From contig NZ_JAJUXG010000017.1 of assembly GCF_021390535.1 (NCBI RefSeq), positions 124,001 through 188,000 on the forward strand: a stretch of 64,000 nucleotides of DNA. The letters run 5' to 3'. A program made the position numbers and the translations under genes. Each line of letters begins with the position of its first letter. Position 1 is the first letter of the stretch. The stretch comes from Dyadobacter sp. CY312. Its GTDB lineage: Bacteria > Bacteroidota > Bacteroidia > Cytophagales > Spirosomataceae. A model generated the notes under the pieces. It saw nothing but the letters and a program-made list of their open reading frames with translations. It made no database searches and was not told the origin of the DNA. Positions 26,151-34,298 of this stretch are shown one piece after another.

Positions 26151-26954
26151 TTGTTTATCATTTTTAGTATAAAACAATCTGTTGCTTTTGATAAAAGACC
26201 CGGTGAAGAGAAATCTCTTGCTTTTGGGAATAAATCTTGGAGGAGAACAGCGAAGATGTTTTGAAAACCCTTTTGATTTCTCTTGTTTCTTTTGATGTAA
26301 ACAATTGAACCACAAAAGCAACAAAGTTGACAAAAGCCCTCCAGTGGGATCTTCTGTAACTTTTGGTAAGATATATCTGCTTAAATAAACTATGCAAGCA
26401 ACAAAAGTTTACAAAACCCTTTTAATTTCAATTGTTTCTCTTGTGGTAAACAATTGAACCACAAAAGCAACAAAGTTGACAAAAGCCCTCCAGTGGGATC
26501 TTCTGTAACTTTTGGTAAGATATATCTGCTTAAATAAACTATGCAAGCAACAAAAGTTTACAAAACCCTTTTAATTTCTATTGTTTCTCTTGTGGTAAAC
26601 AGTTGAAACACAAAAGCAACAAAGTTGGCAAAAGCCTTCCAGTGGTATCTTCTGTAACTTTTGGTAAGATGTATCTGCTTAAATGAACTATGCAAGGAAC
26701 AAAAGTTCACAAAGTCCTTTTGATTTCTCTTGTTTCTTTTGTTGTAAATATTTGAACCGCAAAAGAAGCAAAGTTGACTAAGGCCTTTCCTGTGATTTCT
26801 CTTGTAACTTTTGTGTTAAATATCCAAGCATTTCCAATCGAGATAGTTTACATTAAAATATCTTCCTGAATGGTGATTTATTGACCATATCTTGCTTTGT
26901 TTACGGTTTAGCACCTTGTATGTTTTAATACCCCAGCAAAACTTCATTTTCATT
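26151..26954. other. 804-bp divergent intergenic region occupied by the 149-bp array
   Basis: Apart from the tandem array, about 130 bp remain before the sulfatase start, AT-rich and probably containing its promoter. No gene seen. Confidence 0.6.
26152..26826. repeat. Tandem array of a 149-bp repeat, about 4.5 copies
   Basis: Copies begin at 26301, 26450, 26599 and 26748 (exact 149-bp steps), with a diverged copy upstream at 26152-26300 and the last copy truncated near 26826. Copies 26301-26449 and 26450-26598 differ at one base; the outer copies are more diverged. Each unit is rich in ACAAAAG/CTTTTGT words, and a hairpin spans each junction (for example 26438-26447 with 26458-26467). The array fills the divergent promoter region between the dehydrogenase and sulfatase genes. 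ORFs crossing it are not credible. Confidence 0.9.
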
Positions 26955-28394
26955 ATGTTCCGAATCGTTGCCGCAGTTGGTTTACCTCTATTGTTTTGTT
27001 TATTGATGGCCTTTCAGCCAAAAACGAAAGCGGAGAAGAAACCTAATATTGTACTTTTCTTTATTGATGATCTGGGTTACGGCGATTTGTCCGTGAATGG
27101 TGCCCTGGGATACAAAACCCCACATCTGGATAAAATGGCTGCCGAAGGAACCCGTTTTACCAACTTTATGGCAGCGCAGGCGGTATGCAGTGCCTCGCGT
27201 GCGGCTTTGCTCACAGGCTGTTATCCGAATAGAGTGGGGATGTCCGGAGCACTTTCTCCTTATATCGGAGTTGGGCTCAATCCTGAGGAGGAAACGATTG
27301 CCGAACTGGTGAAAAAGCAGGGATACGCTACCGGTATATTTGGTAAATGGCATTTGGGGAGTGAAGTTGAATTTTTACCGTTACAACAGGGTTTCGACGA
27401 ATATTACGGTGTACCGTACTCGCATGACATGTGGCCCCTGCATCCCAACCAGAAAAATGCGCAATACCCGTCCTTGTTCTGGTCAGATGGGAATGAGAAG
27501 GGAAAAGAAATAAAGGACCTGGAAGATGTAAGTGAATTGACACCGGCGATCACTTCAAAAGCCGTCTCATTCATCAGGAAAAATAAAAGCAAACCTTTTT
27601 TCTTGTACGTTCCCCACCCATTGCCTCACGTTCCGTTATCCGCTTCTGCAAAGTTCAAAGGAAAAAGTGGGGGTGGTATGCTGGGTGATGTGCTTATGGA
27701 AATGGACTGGTCCGTAGGAGAGATTTTAAAGGAGCTGAAAAGTCAGGGAATAGACGACAATACACTGGTGATTTTTACCAGCGACAATGGTCCCTGGCTC
27801 AATTATGGAAATCATGCCGGTTCGTCCGGCGGTTTCCGGGAAGGCAAGGGAACTTCATTCGAAGGCGGACAGCGTGTGCCGTGTATCATGCGCTGGCCAG
27901 GCAAAGTTCCGGCTGGTCGGGTTTGTAATAAATTGCTATCTACTTTGGATGTGCTGCCCACCATTGCCCAAATAACGGGTGCCGCTTTGCCCAAAGCAAA
28001 AATAGATGGGATCGACTTTACTGACCTGTTGAAAGGAAATGAAGATGTAAATCCCCGCACAGAGTTTCTGTATTACTATCGGAAAAACAACCTGGAAGCT
28101 GTCCGGAAACACGATTGGAAGTTGGTATTCGCTCACCCGGGGCGCACTTATGAAGGTGTGTTGCCCGGGCAAGATGGCAAACCCGGCCCGACGACGGAAA
28201 ATAATATGTTCCCAAAAGCACTATACAACCTTACCCGCGACCCATCCGAACGTTACAATGTGATGGAGCAAAATCCGGATATTGTAGCTGAACTGGAAAA
28301 AATAGCAGAGGCTGCAAGGGTTGATCTGGGTGACGACCTGACTAACAATGCGGGCAAGAATAGAAGGGCAATAGGTGTAATCAAAAAGAAATGA
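26955..28394 (+). CDS. Formylglycine-dependent sulfatase (arylsulfatase family)
   Basis: A 479-residue exported sulfatase. The signal peptide MFRIVAAVGLPLLFCLLMAF is followed by the metal-binding FFIDDLGYGD (D38, D39) and the modification motif C78-S-A-S-R82 in AVCSASRAALLTG. The cysteine is converted to formylglycine; alanine replaces the more common proline of CxPxR. FGKWHLG, PHPLPHVP and FTSDNGPW complete the metal and sulfate site. I chose the ATG at 26955; the longer frame from 26892 adds 21 residues in front of the signal peptide. The sulfated substrate is unknown; polysaccharides are typical for this phylum. It is 52 bp upstream of a probable partner gene. Confidence 0.93.
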   Translation: MFRIVAAVGLPLLFCLLMAFQPKTKAEKKPNIVLFFIDDLGYGDLSVNGALGYKTPHLDKMAAEGTRFTNFMAAQAVCSASRAALLTGCYPNRVGMSGALSPYIGVGLNPEEETIAELVKKQGYATGIFGKWHLGSEVEFLPLQQGFDEYYGVPYSHDMWPLHPNQKNAQYPSLFWSDGNEKGKEIKDLEDVSELTPAITSKAVSFIRKNKSKPFFLYVPHPLPHVPLSASAKFKGKSGGGMLGDVLMEMDWSVGEILKELKSQGIDDNTLVIFTSDNGPWLNYGNHAGSSGGFREGKGTSFEGGQRVPCIMRWPGKVPAGRVCNKLLSTLDVLPTIAQITGAALPKAKIDGIDFTDLLKGNEDVNPRTEFLYYYRKNNLEAVRKHDWKLVFAHPGRTYEGVLPGQDGKPGPTTENNMFPKALYNLTRDPSERYNVMEQNPDIVAELEKIAEAARVDLGDDLTNNAGKNRRAIGVIKKK

Positions 28395-28446
28395 AATTTA
28401 CAATACGGGCTCTCATTTTCAACATTAATTCCATGTCACAATTTCA

Positions 28447-29391
28447 ATGAGATCGTTTTCAATTGCATTGTTATTGGTGTTTACCCAATTGTTCGGCTCA
28501 TGCCTCTGTCTTGCACAAAAAAGTAAAAGCGAGCTTGCTACGAAACTGATGAAACTCACAGCTAGCAGTGAATGGACTCAAACTGACACCGTTTCGTTAC
28601 GTTTTGATGCGCATCATACGCAAGGAATTGTCAAAATTGGGGCGCATTTTTTCATGACTTCCGTTGAAGTATCTGAATGGCCTAAAAAATATGATACTCC
28701 ACGAGGAAACCTGGATCGTGATGCGGGAAAAGGAATTGGTCATGTGATGAAATTTGACCGCAAGGGCAATCTGCTTCATGATCTCGTAATAGGAGAGGGC
28801 GATGTGTACCATCCCGGTGGTATCGATTTCGACGGCAGATATATCTGGATTCCAGTCACTGAATATCGACCCAATAGCTTTTCCATTATTTACCGGTTAG
28901 ATCCTCAATCCATGGAAGTGAAGGAGGTTTTGCGCTACCCGGAATCTATTGGAGCCATTGTGCACAATACCGACAATCATACGCTTGTAGGAGCAAATTG
29001 GGGGGCGAGGAAGTTCTATTCCTGGCAAGTGAATACACTAGGTCAGATTACAAATGGCAACGAAACGCCTGTAAAACTGGGAGTCGAAAATCCTTCTTTT
29101 TATGTCGATTTTCAGGATTGCAAATACCTGGGCAATAACCTCATGCTCGGTTCTGGTTTACAGTCTTTCAAAACGGAAACTGGTACTTTCAAGCTTGGTG
29201 GATTGGAAATTTTGGATCTATCCGACTACCGGCCACGACGACAGATTCCTGTGAAACTCTGGTCTGCAACAGGTGCATCCATGCTCAATAATCCTTGTGC
29301 AATTGAATCAACGAAGGAAGGTATACGTGCCTATTTTGTTCCCGATGACGACGATAAGGCGGTGCTGTATGTGTATGACGTGGTTATGTAA
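28447..29391 (+). CDS. Secreted beta-propeller-like protein (possibly DUF6454)
   Basis: A 314-residue exported protein with a signal peptide ending near FGSCLCLAQ; a cysteine here could also be a lipobox. Repeating beta segments look like a propeller: HHTQGIVKIGAHFFMTSVEV, GIGHVMKFDRKGNLLHDLVI, DFDGRYIWIPVTEYRP, GAIVHNTDNHTLVGANWGAR. I place it with moderate confidence in the DUF6454 group, whose function is not known. It follows the sulfatase by 52 bp and is probably co-transcribed, so a role in binding or processing the same sulfated compound is possible. Confidence 0.75.
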   Translation: MRSFSIALLLVFTQLFGSCLCLAQKSKSELATKLMKLTASSEWTQTDTVSLRFDAHHTQGIVKIGAHFFMTSVEVSEWPKKYDTPRGNLDRDAGKGIGHVMKFDRKGNLLHDLVIGEGDVYHPGGIDFDGRYIWIPVTEYRPNSFSIIYRLDPQSMEVKEVLRYPESIGAIVHNTDNHTLVGANWGARKFYSWQVNTLGQITNGNETPVKLGVENPSFYVDFQDCKYLGNNLMLGSGLQSFKTETGTFKLGGLEILDLSDYRPRRQIPVKLWSATGASMLNNPCAIESTKEGIRAYFVPDDDDKAVLYVYDVVM

Positions 29392-29802
29392 AATTGTGGC
29401 GGTGATAATCCTTACTACAGATGCACGGATTATCGCGAATGATTTGGAAAAGAAGCCCATGTTCACACCTATTTCAAACATGGGATAGCTGCTATTGCTG
29501 TATTTTAACGAATCGCCCCTTTGGAACGAAGTCATAGTACCTATCACGTTATTCATTCTGCCTCGCAGCGGATCGCCAACCTATACGTCCCGTGGGGAGG
29601 TCTCGTTGGTAGCCTTGCAGGTTAAGTCGTCAAAGAGCGTTCCATAGGAACGGATTGTGAGAAGTATGACAATTTTTAATTATCACAATTTATCTTTGGA
29701 AAATACGATAGTGATTGGTAATGAGATATTTGTAAAAAAATGCTATTTTCTGCTTGCACTGATTTGAAAATCGGTGCAAGCAGAAAATAGCAATATAGCT
29801 TG
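29392..29802. other. 411-bp convergent intergenic region
   Basis: The first 350 bp hold no supported gene or strong structure. The right end holds a very long hairpin (29741-29792) and a short one, AATATAGC/GCTATATT at about 29792-29809, followed by TTTG. Confidence 0.5.
29734..29792 (-). terminator. Very long hairpin terminator of the DJ-1 fusion gene
   Basis: A 25-bp inverted repeat (29741-29765 with 29768-29792) with a single wobble position and essentially no loop. On the minus strand it is followed directly by a run of seven T. It begins 11 bp after the stop codon. Confidence 0.85.
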
Positions 29803-32205
29803 CTATATTTTTGTGAAATGCAAATTCTTAATCCGGTCAGAACTGATGTAAAATCCGGTGATTGCCTGATTCTTATCCCGAATAAACCGAACCCCTCCCA
29901 AATTTCTGGCGCTACTCAAAAACAGGTCAGACTGAATGGGATTGAACCGGATGACGGGTTGATTTTTATTGCTTGTCAGTAAACCAGTTTTATCCTTAGC
30001 AACTGTATAAACGACGTTCAGATCCTTGCAATAATACGTACCCGGAAATTTGTCCAGATCAGTTTCTGAGTATGTTTGCGGGGTGTATTTTTCAAATACA
30101 TACTCGTCGCTTTCTCCGGATGTGTAAATCAGCTTGATAAGATTATTATGTTCCTTGCGAAATTTGACCATCATGACATCGTCTCCGTCTGCCATGATTT
30201 GAAAGGTATTTTCTGCAACAGGTACTAGTGTATTTTCATATGTATTGCCAGATACCTGATAGCGCAACGTGTCATTTTTTACATACATTGTAAGCCGGGA
30301 CATTCTTTCATTATCCCAATAGTATCCGGAATAAGTTTCCAGTTTCTGCTTACTTAGTTTGATGGTTTTTACTTTACTGAAATCAATACTGGCAGGCTGA
30401 GGAAATACATTCCCAAGCGCTTCAATAGCCATATTCATAGCAAGTCCGCCATTGTATCTATTGTTATTTCCAAGCACAAATGAAATAACATTTTGATCCG
30501 GGAAAATAAAAATATTACTCGCGTAACCACCTTCTAATCCATACGTCCAGATTTTGGGAACACCGCGTTCTGCGTGTAAGTATTGTTGTCCATGCAATAG
30601 TCTCCCGGCGGTAGGATTAAATATGGTTTTCCCATCATTTAATGTAACAGGGGAATTCAATTTTTCAATCAGTTTTTTACTACCCACCCTGGCGTTTTCA
30701 AAATTGAGATACCATCGACTCAAATCCGCCGCCGAAGTATAAAGATTGGTAGTTCCCACAATCGAATGATTGATGAAGTTATTTTTAAGTCCATCGCTAT
30801 TGTTTTGATACGAAACAGCTACATTGGGTATAATCATTTCATTATCGTCAGAAAACAAAGTATTTGTCATTCCCAAAGGTTGGAAAATATTTTCCTGCGA
30901 AAATATAGCAAACGTCTTTCCCGTAACTTGTTTAATTACTTCTGTTAATAAAATAAGTCCCGATGAAGTCTGCGAAAATTGTGTACCAGGTATATAATCC
31001 AGTTCCTTTTGTTTGAGTATTAAATCTACTGCATCTTTTTGTGTAAAAACATCTTTATCACGCCAACCTGAAATTTCTTTCAATGCGATAAAATCATGTA
31101 AACCACTCGATTGACTTAACAAATGTTTGATAGTAATTTTATGATCGAAGTCAGGCATTTGCGGAATATATTTTCGCACATCATCTGACAAAGACAATTT
31201 TCCCTGTTCTTCCAATAGTAAAATGGCAAAGGCTGTGAATTGCTTGCTCATAGTCCCGATTTGAAATTTTGTATCAGTGTCTATGGGTATTTCACGGGTT
31301 AAATCTGCACTTCCGAAACCTTTCATATATCTGATCTGACCATCTTTTAAAAGCGCTGCTGCCACACCTGATTTAGCCGAAGTATTATTCCATTCAGAGA
31401 ATACTTTATCGAAATAATTGGCAGATTTCTCTTGTACAGGAAGTTTATTATTCTCTATAATCCTGATAATTTCAGAAGCCATTTTTGATGCCGAACTTGG
31501 ATCCTGGCCTGTTACAAACCGACCATCCACAACATAAAAACCTTTTCCCAATTCATCAGCATACACAAAATCACCGTCATTATTTTTAATAGCCTGGTCG
31601 ATACTAAAAGGAAATGTCTTATAATATTCTTCCTCCTTGTTTTCAAATTTGTCCGCAAACCCGGTTATTTTTTTGCCGGTATAAAGCGATTTCCCGCTTT
31701 CATCTTTTAAATAAGCCAGCCCTGCCGTACCGTGACAAATAGCAGAAACCACGCCATTGTTATTGAAGATCTGTCTGGCAATGTTTTGAATTGTTTTATT
31801 TTCCGGCACACCAAACATCGCCGCACCGCCGCCTCCATAAAAGATGGCGGCATAATTTTCAGGTACAACCGCAGCAGGCGTTATTGTATGTTTGAGTTTA
31901 TTCATAAAAAAACCGTCGTACAGATATTTTTTATGAATGCTGTCGGAAGCATTGATGTAGCCCACCGGAACCGCACCGCCGTCCGGACTAACAAAATCCA
32001 CTGTATATCCTGATTTAGTGAATACATCGTATGGAATGGCAATCTCACCAAAGTGGTTGGCGGCTTGTATTTTTGAAGTTCCATAGAAGTCCTGATTGGA
32101 AACGACAAACAAAATTTTGGTCTGGGCAACAGCCGCGGTGTAGAACAGACAGAAGCAAGTGGCCAGGGAAAGTGCCAACATGGTCCTCGAAATTACTTTA
32201 CACAT
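29803..32205 (-). CDS. DJ-1/PfpI domain fused to a degenerate class C beta-lactamase-like domain
   Basis: An 800-residue exported fusion with a signal peptide ending TAAVAQ. Residues 30-250 are a DJ-1/PfpI (Hsp31-like) domain with nucleophile C157 in AICHGTAGL. Residues 260-600 have the serine beta-lactamase / D-Ala-D-Ala carboxypeptidase fold, but the catalytic motifs are altered. The SxxK serine is T318 (GTMSK; the codon is ACT), the YxN motif reads Q412-T-S414, and the HxG position is L557 in YGLEGG. C-terminal beta-rich domains (GYYWDNERMSRLTMYVKN, PGTYYCKDLNVVYTVAKD) are typical of bacteroidete serine hydrolases. The beta-lactamase-like part is probably a non-catalytic binding module, while the DJ-1 part may be active. 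Confidence 0.88.
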   Translation of the reverse strand: MCKVISRTMLALSLATCFCLFYTAAVAQTKILFVVSNQDFYGTSKIQAANHFGEIAIPYDVFTKSGYTVDFVSPDGGAVPVGYINASDSIHKKYLYDGFFMNKLKHTITPAAVVPENYAAIFYGGGGAAMFGVPENKTIQNIARQIFNNNGVVSAICHGTAGLAYLKDESGKSLYTGKKITGFADKFENKEEEYYKTFPFSIDQAIKNNDGDFVYADELGKGFYVVDGRFVTGQDPSSASKMASEIIRIIENNKLPVQEKSANYFDKVFSEWNNTSAKSGVAAALLKDGQIRYMKGFGSADLTREIPIDTDTKFQIGTMSKQFTAFAILLLEEQGKLSLSDDVRKYIPQMPDFDHKITIKHLLSQSSGLHDFIALKEISGWRDKDVFTQKDAVDLILKQKELDYIPGTQFSQTSSGLILLTEVIKQVTGKTFAIFSQENIFQPLGMTNTLFSDDNEMIIPNVAVSYQNNSDGLKNNFINHSIVGTTNLYTSAADLSRWYLNFENARVGSKKLIEKLNSPVTLNDGKTIFNPTAGRLLHGQQYLHAERGVPKIWTYGLEGGYASNIFIFPDQNVISFVLGNNNRYNGGLAMNMAIEALGNVFPQPASIDFSKVKTIKLSKQKLETYSGYYWDNERMSRLTMYVKNDTLRYQVSGNTYENTLVPVAENTFQIMADGDDVMMVKFRKEHNNLIKLIYTSGESDEYVFEKYTPQTYSETDLDKFPGTYYCKDLNVVYTVAKDKTGLLTSNKNQPVIRFNPIQSDLFLSSARNLGGVRFIRDKNQAITGFYISSDRIKNLHFTKI

Positions 32206-32306
32206 ATTTGCATGTTTTGGTTTTAAAATATATGCAAAAGTGCCTCAGAAATATCGGTTAGAGGTTTTGAGCGACGGTTCAGGAGTCCGGAATTATAAAA
32301 CCGCAC

Positions 32307-33332
32307 TCATTTTGTAAGGATCTTCTGGTACTCGCTTGGAGTTTTGCCTGTGAATTTTTTGAAGGTAGTGAAGAAAGTCGATTTGGAGTTAAAACCGCTG
32401 TCATAACCTATGCTTTCGACTGTTAAATTATTTTCTGTTGTCAATAACGTTTTTGCTCTTTCTACCCGGTGCTCGTTAATAAGATTGGAGAAGGATTTAC
32501 CCATTACCACATTCAGATATTGAGATAACAAATGCCTCGTTACATTCATCTCCTTCGCAGCTTCATCAAGCGTGATATTTGGATTTAAATATAGTTCCTT
32601 CTTAAAAATGATTGATATCCTCTCATCAATCAGGTTTAGGGTATCCGTGTCAATGTCCTTGTTTTTATATTTCTCTTTTTCCTGAAAAAAGCTGGTTTCT
32701 TTGCTGTTCTTAAAAATTAATAGTAAAATCATCAGATACAGCACAAACGTAAACGACAAGCCACCAACAATGTATGAGGTGTAAGACGATGTATAATAAG
32801 CCAGCCAGATAATGAATGTCCCGAAGTATATACTTAGATACCAAATGTCTATTTTTTTAATATCTTCTTTGGTTCTAAATTTAATAATTATAGGAAGAAT
32901 GTATTTAAAAGATAGAAGAATATATGTAATCCATTGAAAATAAATTGCACTCACAAACCATTTGCTCCATTCGGGTCGGTGGTCAACATAAGGATAAAAT
33001 ATGCCTGCAATACTAATGCCCGCAATATAGGGTATGATATGGATCTGCCAATTTGTTTTGCTATTCTCTGAATTAGACTTTAAATATAGATATAAGAAAG
33101 GTCCGATTAGCACGCATGCGGAAAGCCCTATCTGAATAAAAATGTTTGCCAGATCCGGATTAAAGTAAAAGAATACTGATTTAATTACCCGGATGCTTAA
33201 AACAAAGAATAGCAGAGATAGGAAATAATTTGAAAATACTTTTTTCTGAGCCATATAGGCAAAATACCCTGAGATCAGCAAACCATTAAAGGAACCAAGA
33301 GCACTGAAGAAAAAGATATATTGGTCTGACAT
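32307..33332 (-). CDS. Membrane-anchored AraC-family transcriptional regulator
   Basis: A 341-residue regulator. The first 220 residues hold about seven hydrophobic helices (for example SNYFLSLLFFVLSIRVIKSV and SFTFVLYLMILLLIFKN). A cytoplasmic AraC/XylS DNA-binding domain follows, with two helix-turn-helix motifs (TLDEAAKEMNVTRHLLSQYL, and SIGYDSGFNSKSTFFTTFKK ending in FTGKTPSEYQ). This layout is common in Bacteroidota and implies direct sensing at the membrane. It lies upstream of the DJ-1 fusion on the same strand, 101 bp apart, and may control it. Confidence 0.92.
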   Translation of the reverse strand: MSDQYIFFFSALGSFNGLLISGYFAYMAQKKVFSNYFLSLLFFVLSIRVIKSVFFYFNPDLANIFIQIGLSACVLIGPFLYLYLKSNSENSKTNWQIHIIPYIAGISIAGIFYPYVDHRPEWSKWFVSAIYFQWITYILLSFKYILPIIIKFRTKEDIKKIDIWYLSIYFGTFIIWLAYYTSSYTSYIVGGLSFTFVLYLMILLLIFKNSKETSFFQEKEKYKNKDIDTDTLNLIDERISIIFKKELYLNPNITLDEAAKEMNVTRHLLSQYLNVVMGKSFSNLINEHRVERAKTLLTTENNLTVESIGYDSGFNSKSTFFTTFKKFTGKTPSEYQKILTK

Positions 33333-33792
33333 ATTGTTTTTACTGCCTGTTATTGACTTATATTTTTATGTGTGTCTTTGGTTAAAGAGAAATATTGTGG
33401 TACTGATAACCGGTCAGATGCCAATGATAAATGACAATAAATCTATTCCGTAATAAGGTATGTTATCTTTAAAAAATTCTATTTTAATTTTCTGAAATTG
33501 GCTTTTCAGTTCACTAATTTTATTTGAGTCTGTTGAAAAGCCTATACAATGCGTATTTGCCCATTTGTTCGACCCAATTTAATTATAATAATAATCAACA
33601 ATTTAAACTTTTTATTGTAAATATTTTAAATTATTTTTTTGTCCATGTTCTGTATAATACCAAGGTTCGTCGGATTTGTCAATTCTGAAATCTTGATAAA
33701 TGCTATTTCAGTTTATTAAGTATCTATTGAAATTGAAACAGTTTTATTTCATCCAACTTTCAAGTTAAATTTCTGTTTTTGGTAAATAGTTG
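33333..33792. other. 460-bp AT-rich intergenic region
   Basis: Very AT-rich, with no supported ORF. The promoter of the AraC-type gene lies at its left end. It borders the cassette-like region, but I see none of that region's palindromes here. Confidence 0.45.
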
Positions 33793-34134
33793 CTATCCAT
33801 TTGTTAGTTTTTTATACATAAATGGTCGCAATTCAATTTCTTTTTTTAGTTTTTCAAACTCGCTGTCAAAATACATTTTAAAGAAGTGTTTTACATCTTC
33901 CCAATTGTCAAGTTTAGTTTGTATTTGTTCATCTTGATTTTCTCCATAAACAAAAAACAAGTCACAGTTTTTGTGAACTTCAAGAACAAATTCATTTTCC
34001 ATATGTCCAACCCAAAAAGCTCCGTGCTCTTCATCCATTTTTATAGTCTCTTCAATAGCGGTTTTTATGTCGTCAAATGTTGCGTTCTCAACTGAGTCGC
34101 CCCAACCTTTTTCTATCCAAATATTTGTTGTCAT
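33793..34134 (-). CDS. Hypothetical small acidic protein, 113 aa
   Basis: I do not recognise the family. It is a soluble, acidic, Trp/Glu-rich protein: TTNIWIEKGWGDSVENATFD, then a helix DIKTAIEETIKMDEEHGAFW, a beta stretch NEFVLEVHKNCDLFFVYG and a C-terminal helix EDVKHFFKMYFDSEFEKLKK. Size and composition resemble small immunity-type proteins, but that is only an impression. I start it at the ATG at 34134; the longer frame to 34224 reads into the palindromic element upstream. It is the last gene of the cassette-like minus-strand series. Confidence 0.6.
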   Translation of the reverse strand: MTTNIWIEKGWGDSVENATFDDIKTAIEETIKMDEEHGAFWVGHMENEFVLEVHKNCDLFFVYGENQDEQIQTKLDNWEDVKHFFKMYFDSEFEKLKKEIELRPFMYKKLTNG

Positions 34135-34140
34135 ACGTGT

Positions 34141-34295
34141 CGATCTAAAATTGCGACTAGCGGTTGGGTATTGGCGAGGTTGGGGATTAAAAGCACTTAC
34201 GTTCAATACAGCACAAATGTACAAAAAAGGGCTGACGATGATTATAGCACGTCAGCCCCCATTGCGGCAATACCTTGTTAGCGGTTCGTTGTTTT
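34141..34295 (-). repeat. Cassette-boundary element C (palindromic intergenic element)
   Basis: Lies between the TonB receptor and the 113-aa gene. An outer inverted repeat GGTATTG (34167-34173) / CAATACC (34268-34274) encloses GGGG/CCCC steps and an inner 9-bp hairpin (34229-34258). The element is bracketed by direct repeats TAGCGGTT at 34158-34165 and 34279-34286. On the minus strand it begins with ACAACGAACCGCTA six bases after the receptor stop codon, the same start as element A. Confidence 0.55.
34223..34258 (-). terminator. Terminator-like hairpin inside element C
   Basis: A perfect 9-bp stem (34229-34237 with 34250-34258) and 12-nt loop, followed on the minus strand by six T. It can end the TonB receptor transcript. 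Confidence 0.75.
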
Positions 34296-34298
34296 CAG

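Noticed and set aside
26151..26397. N-terminal extension of the acyl-CoA dehydrogenase frame and a 77-aa ORF
   Set aside because: They read through the 149-bp repeat array and encode low-complexity basic sequence with no family match; the ATG at 26150 gives the normal enzyme start.
26301..26747. Regular repeats that could suggest a CRISPR array
   Set aside because: The repeat is 149 bp and directly tandem, without unique spacers, and no cas genes are nearby.
33793..34134. A toxin-antitoxin or immunity pair
   Set aside because: The small acidic protein has no partner toxin gene next to it, and its neighbours are a TonB receptor and an AT-rich gap.
34141..34295. Element C as an ordinary terminator region only
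   Set aside because: It does contain a terminator, but the outer inverted repeats, flanking TAGCGGTT direct repeats and the shared ACAACGAACCG start are not explained by termination, so I kept it as a boundary element at lower confidence.
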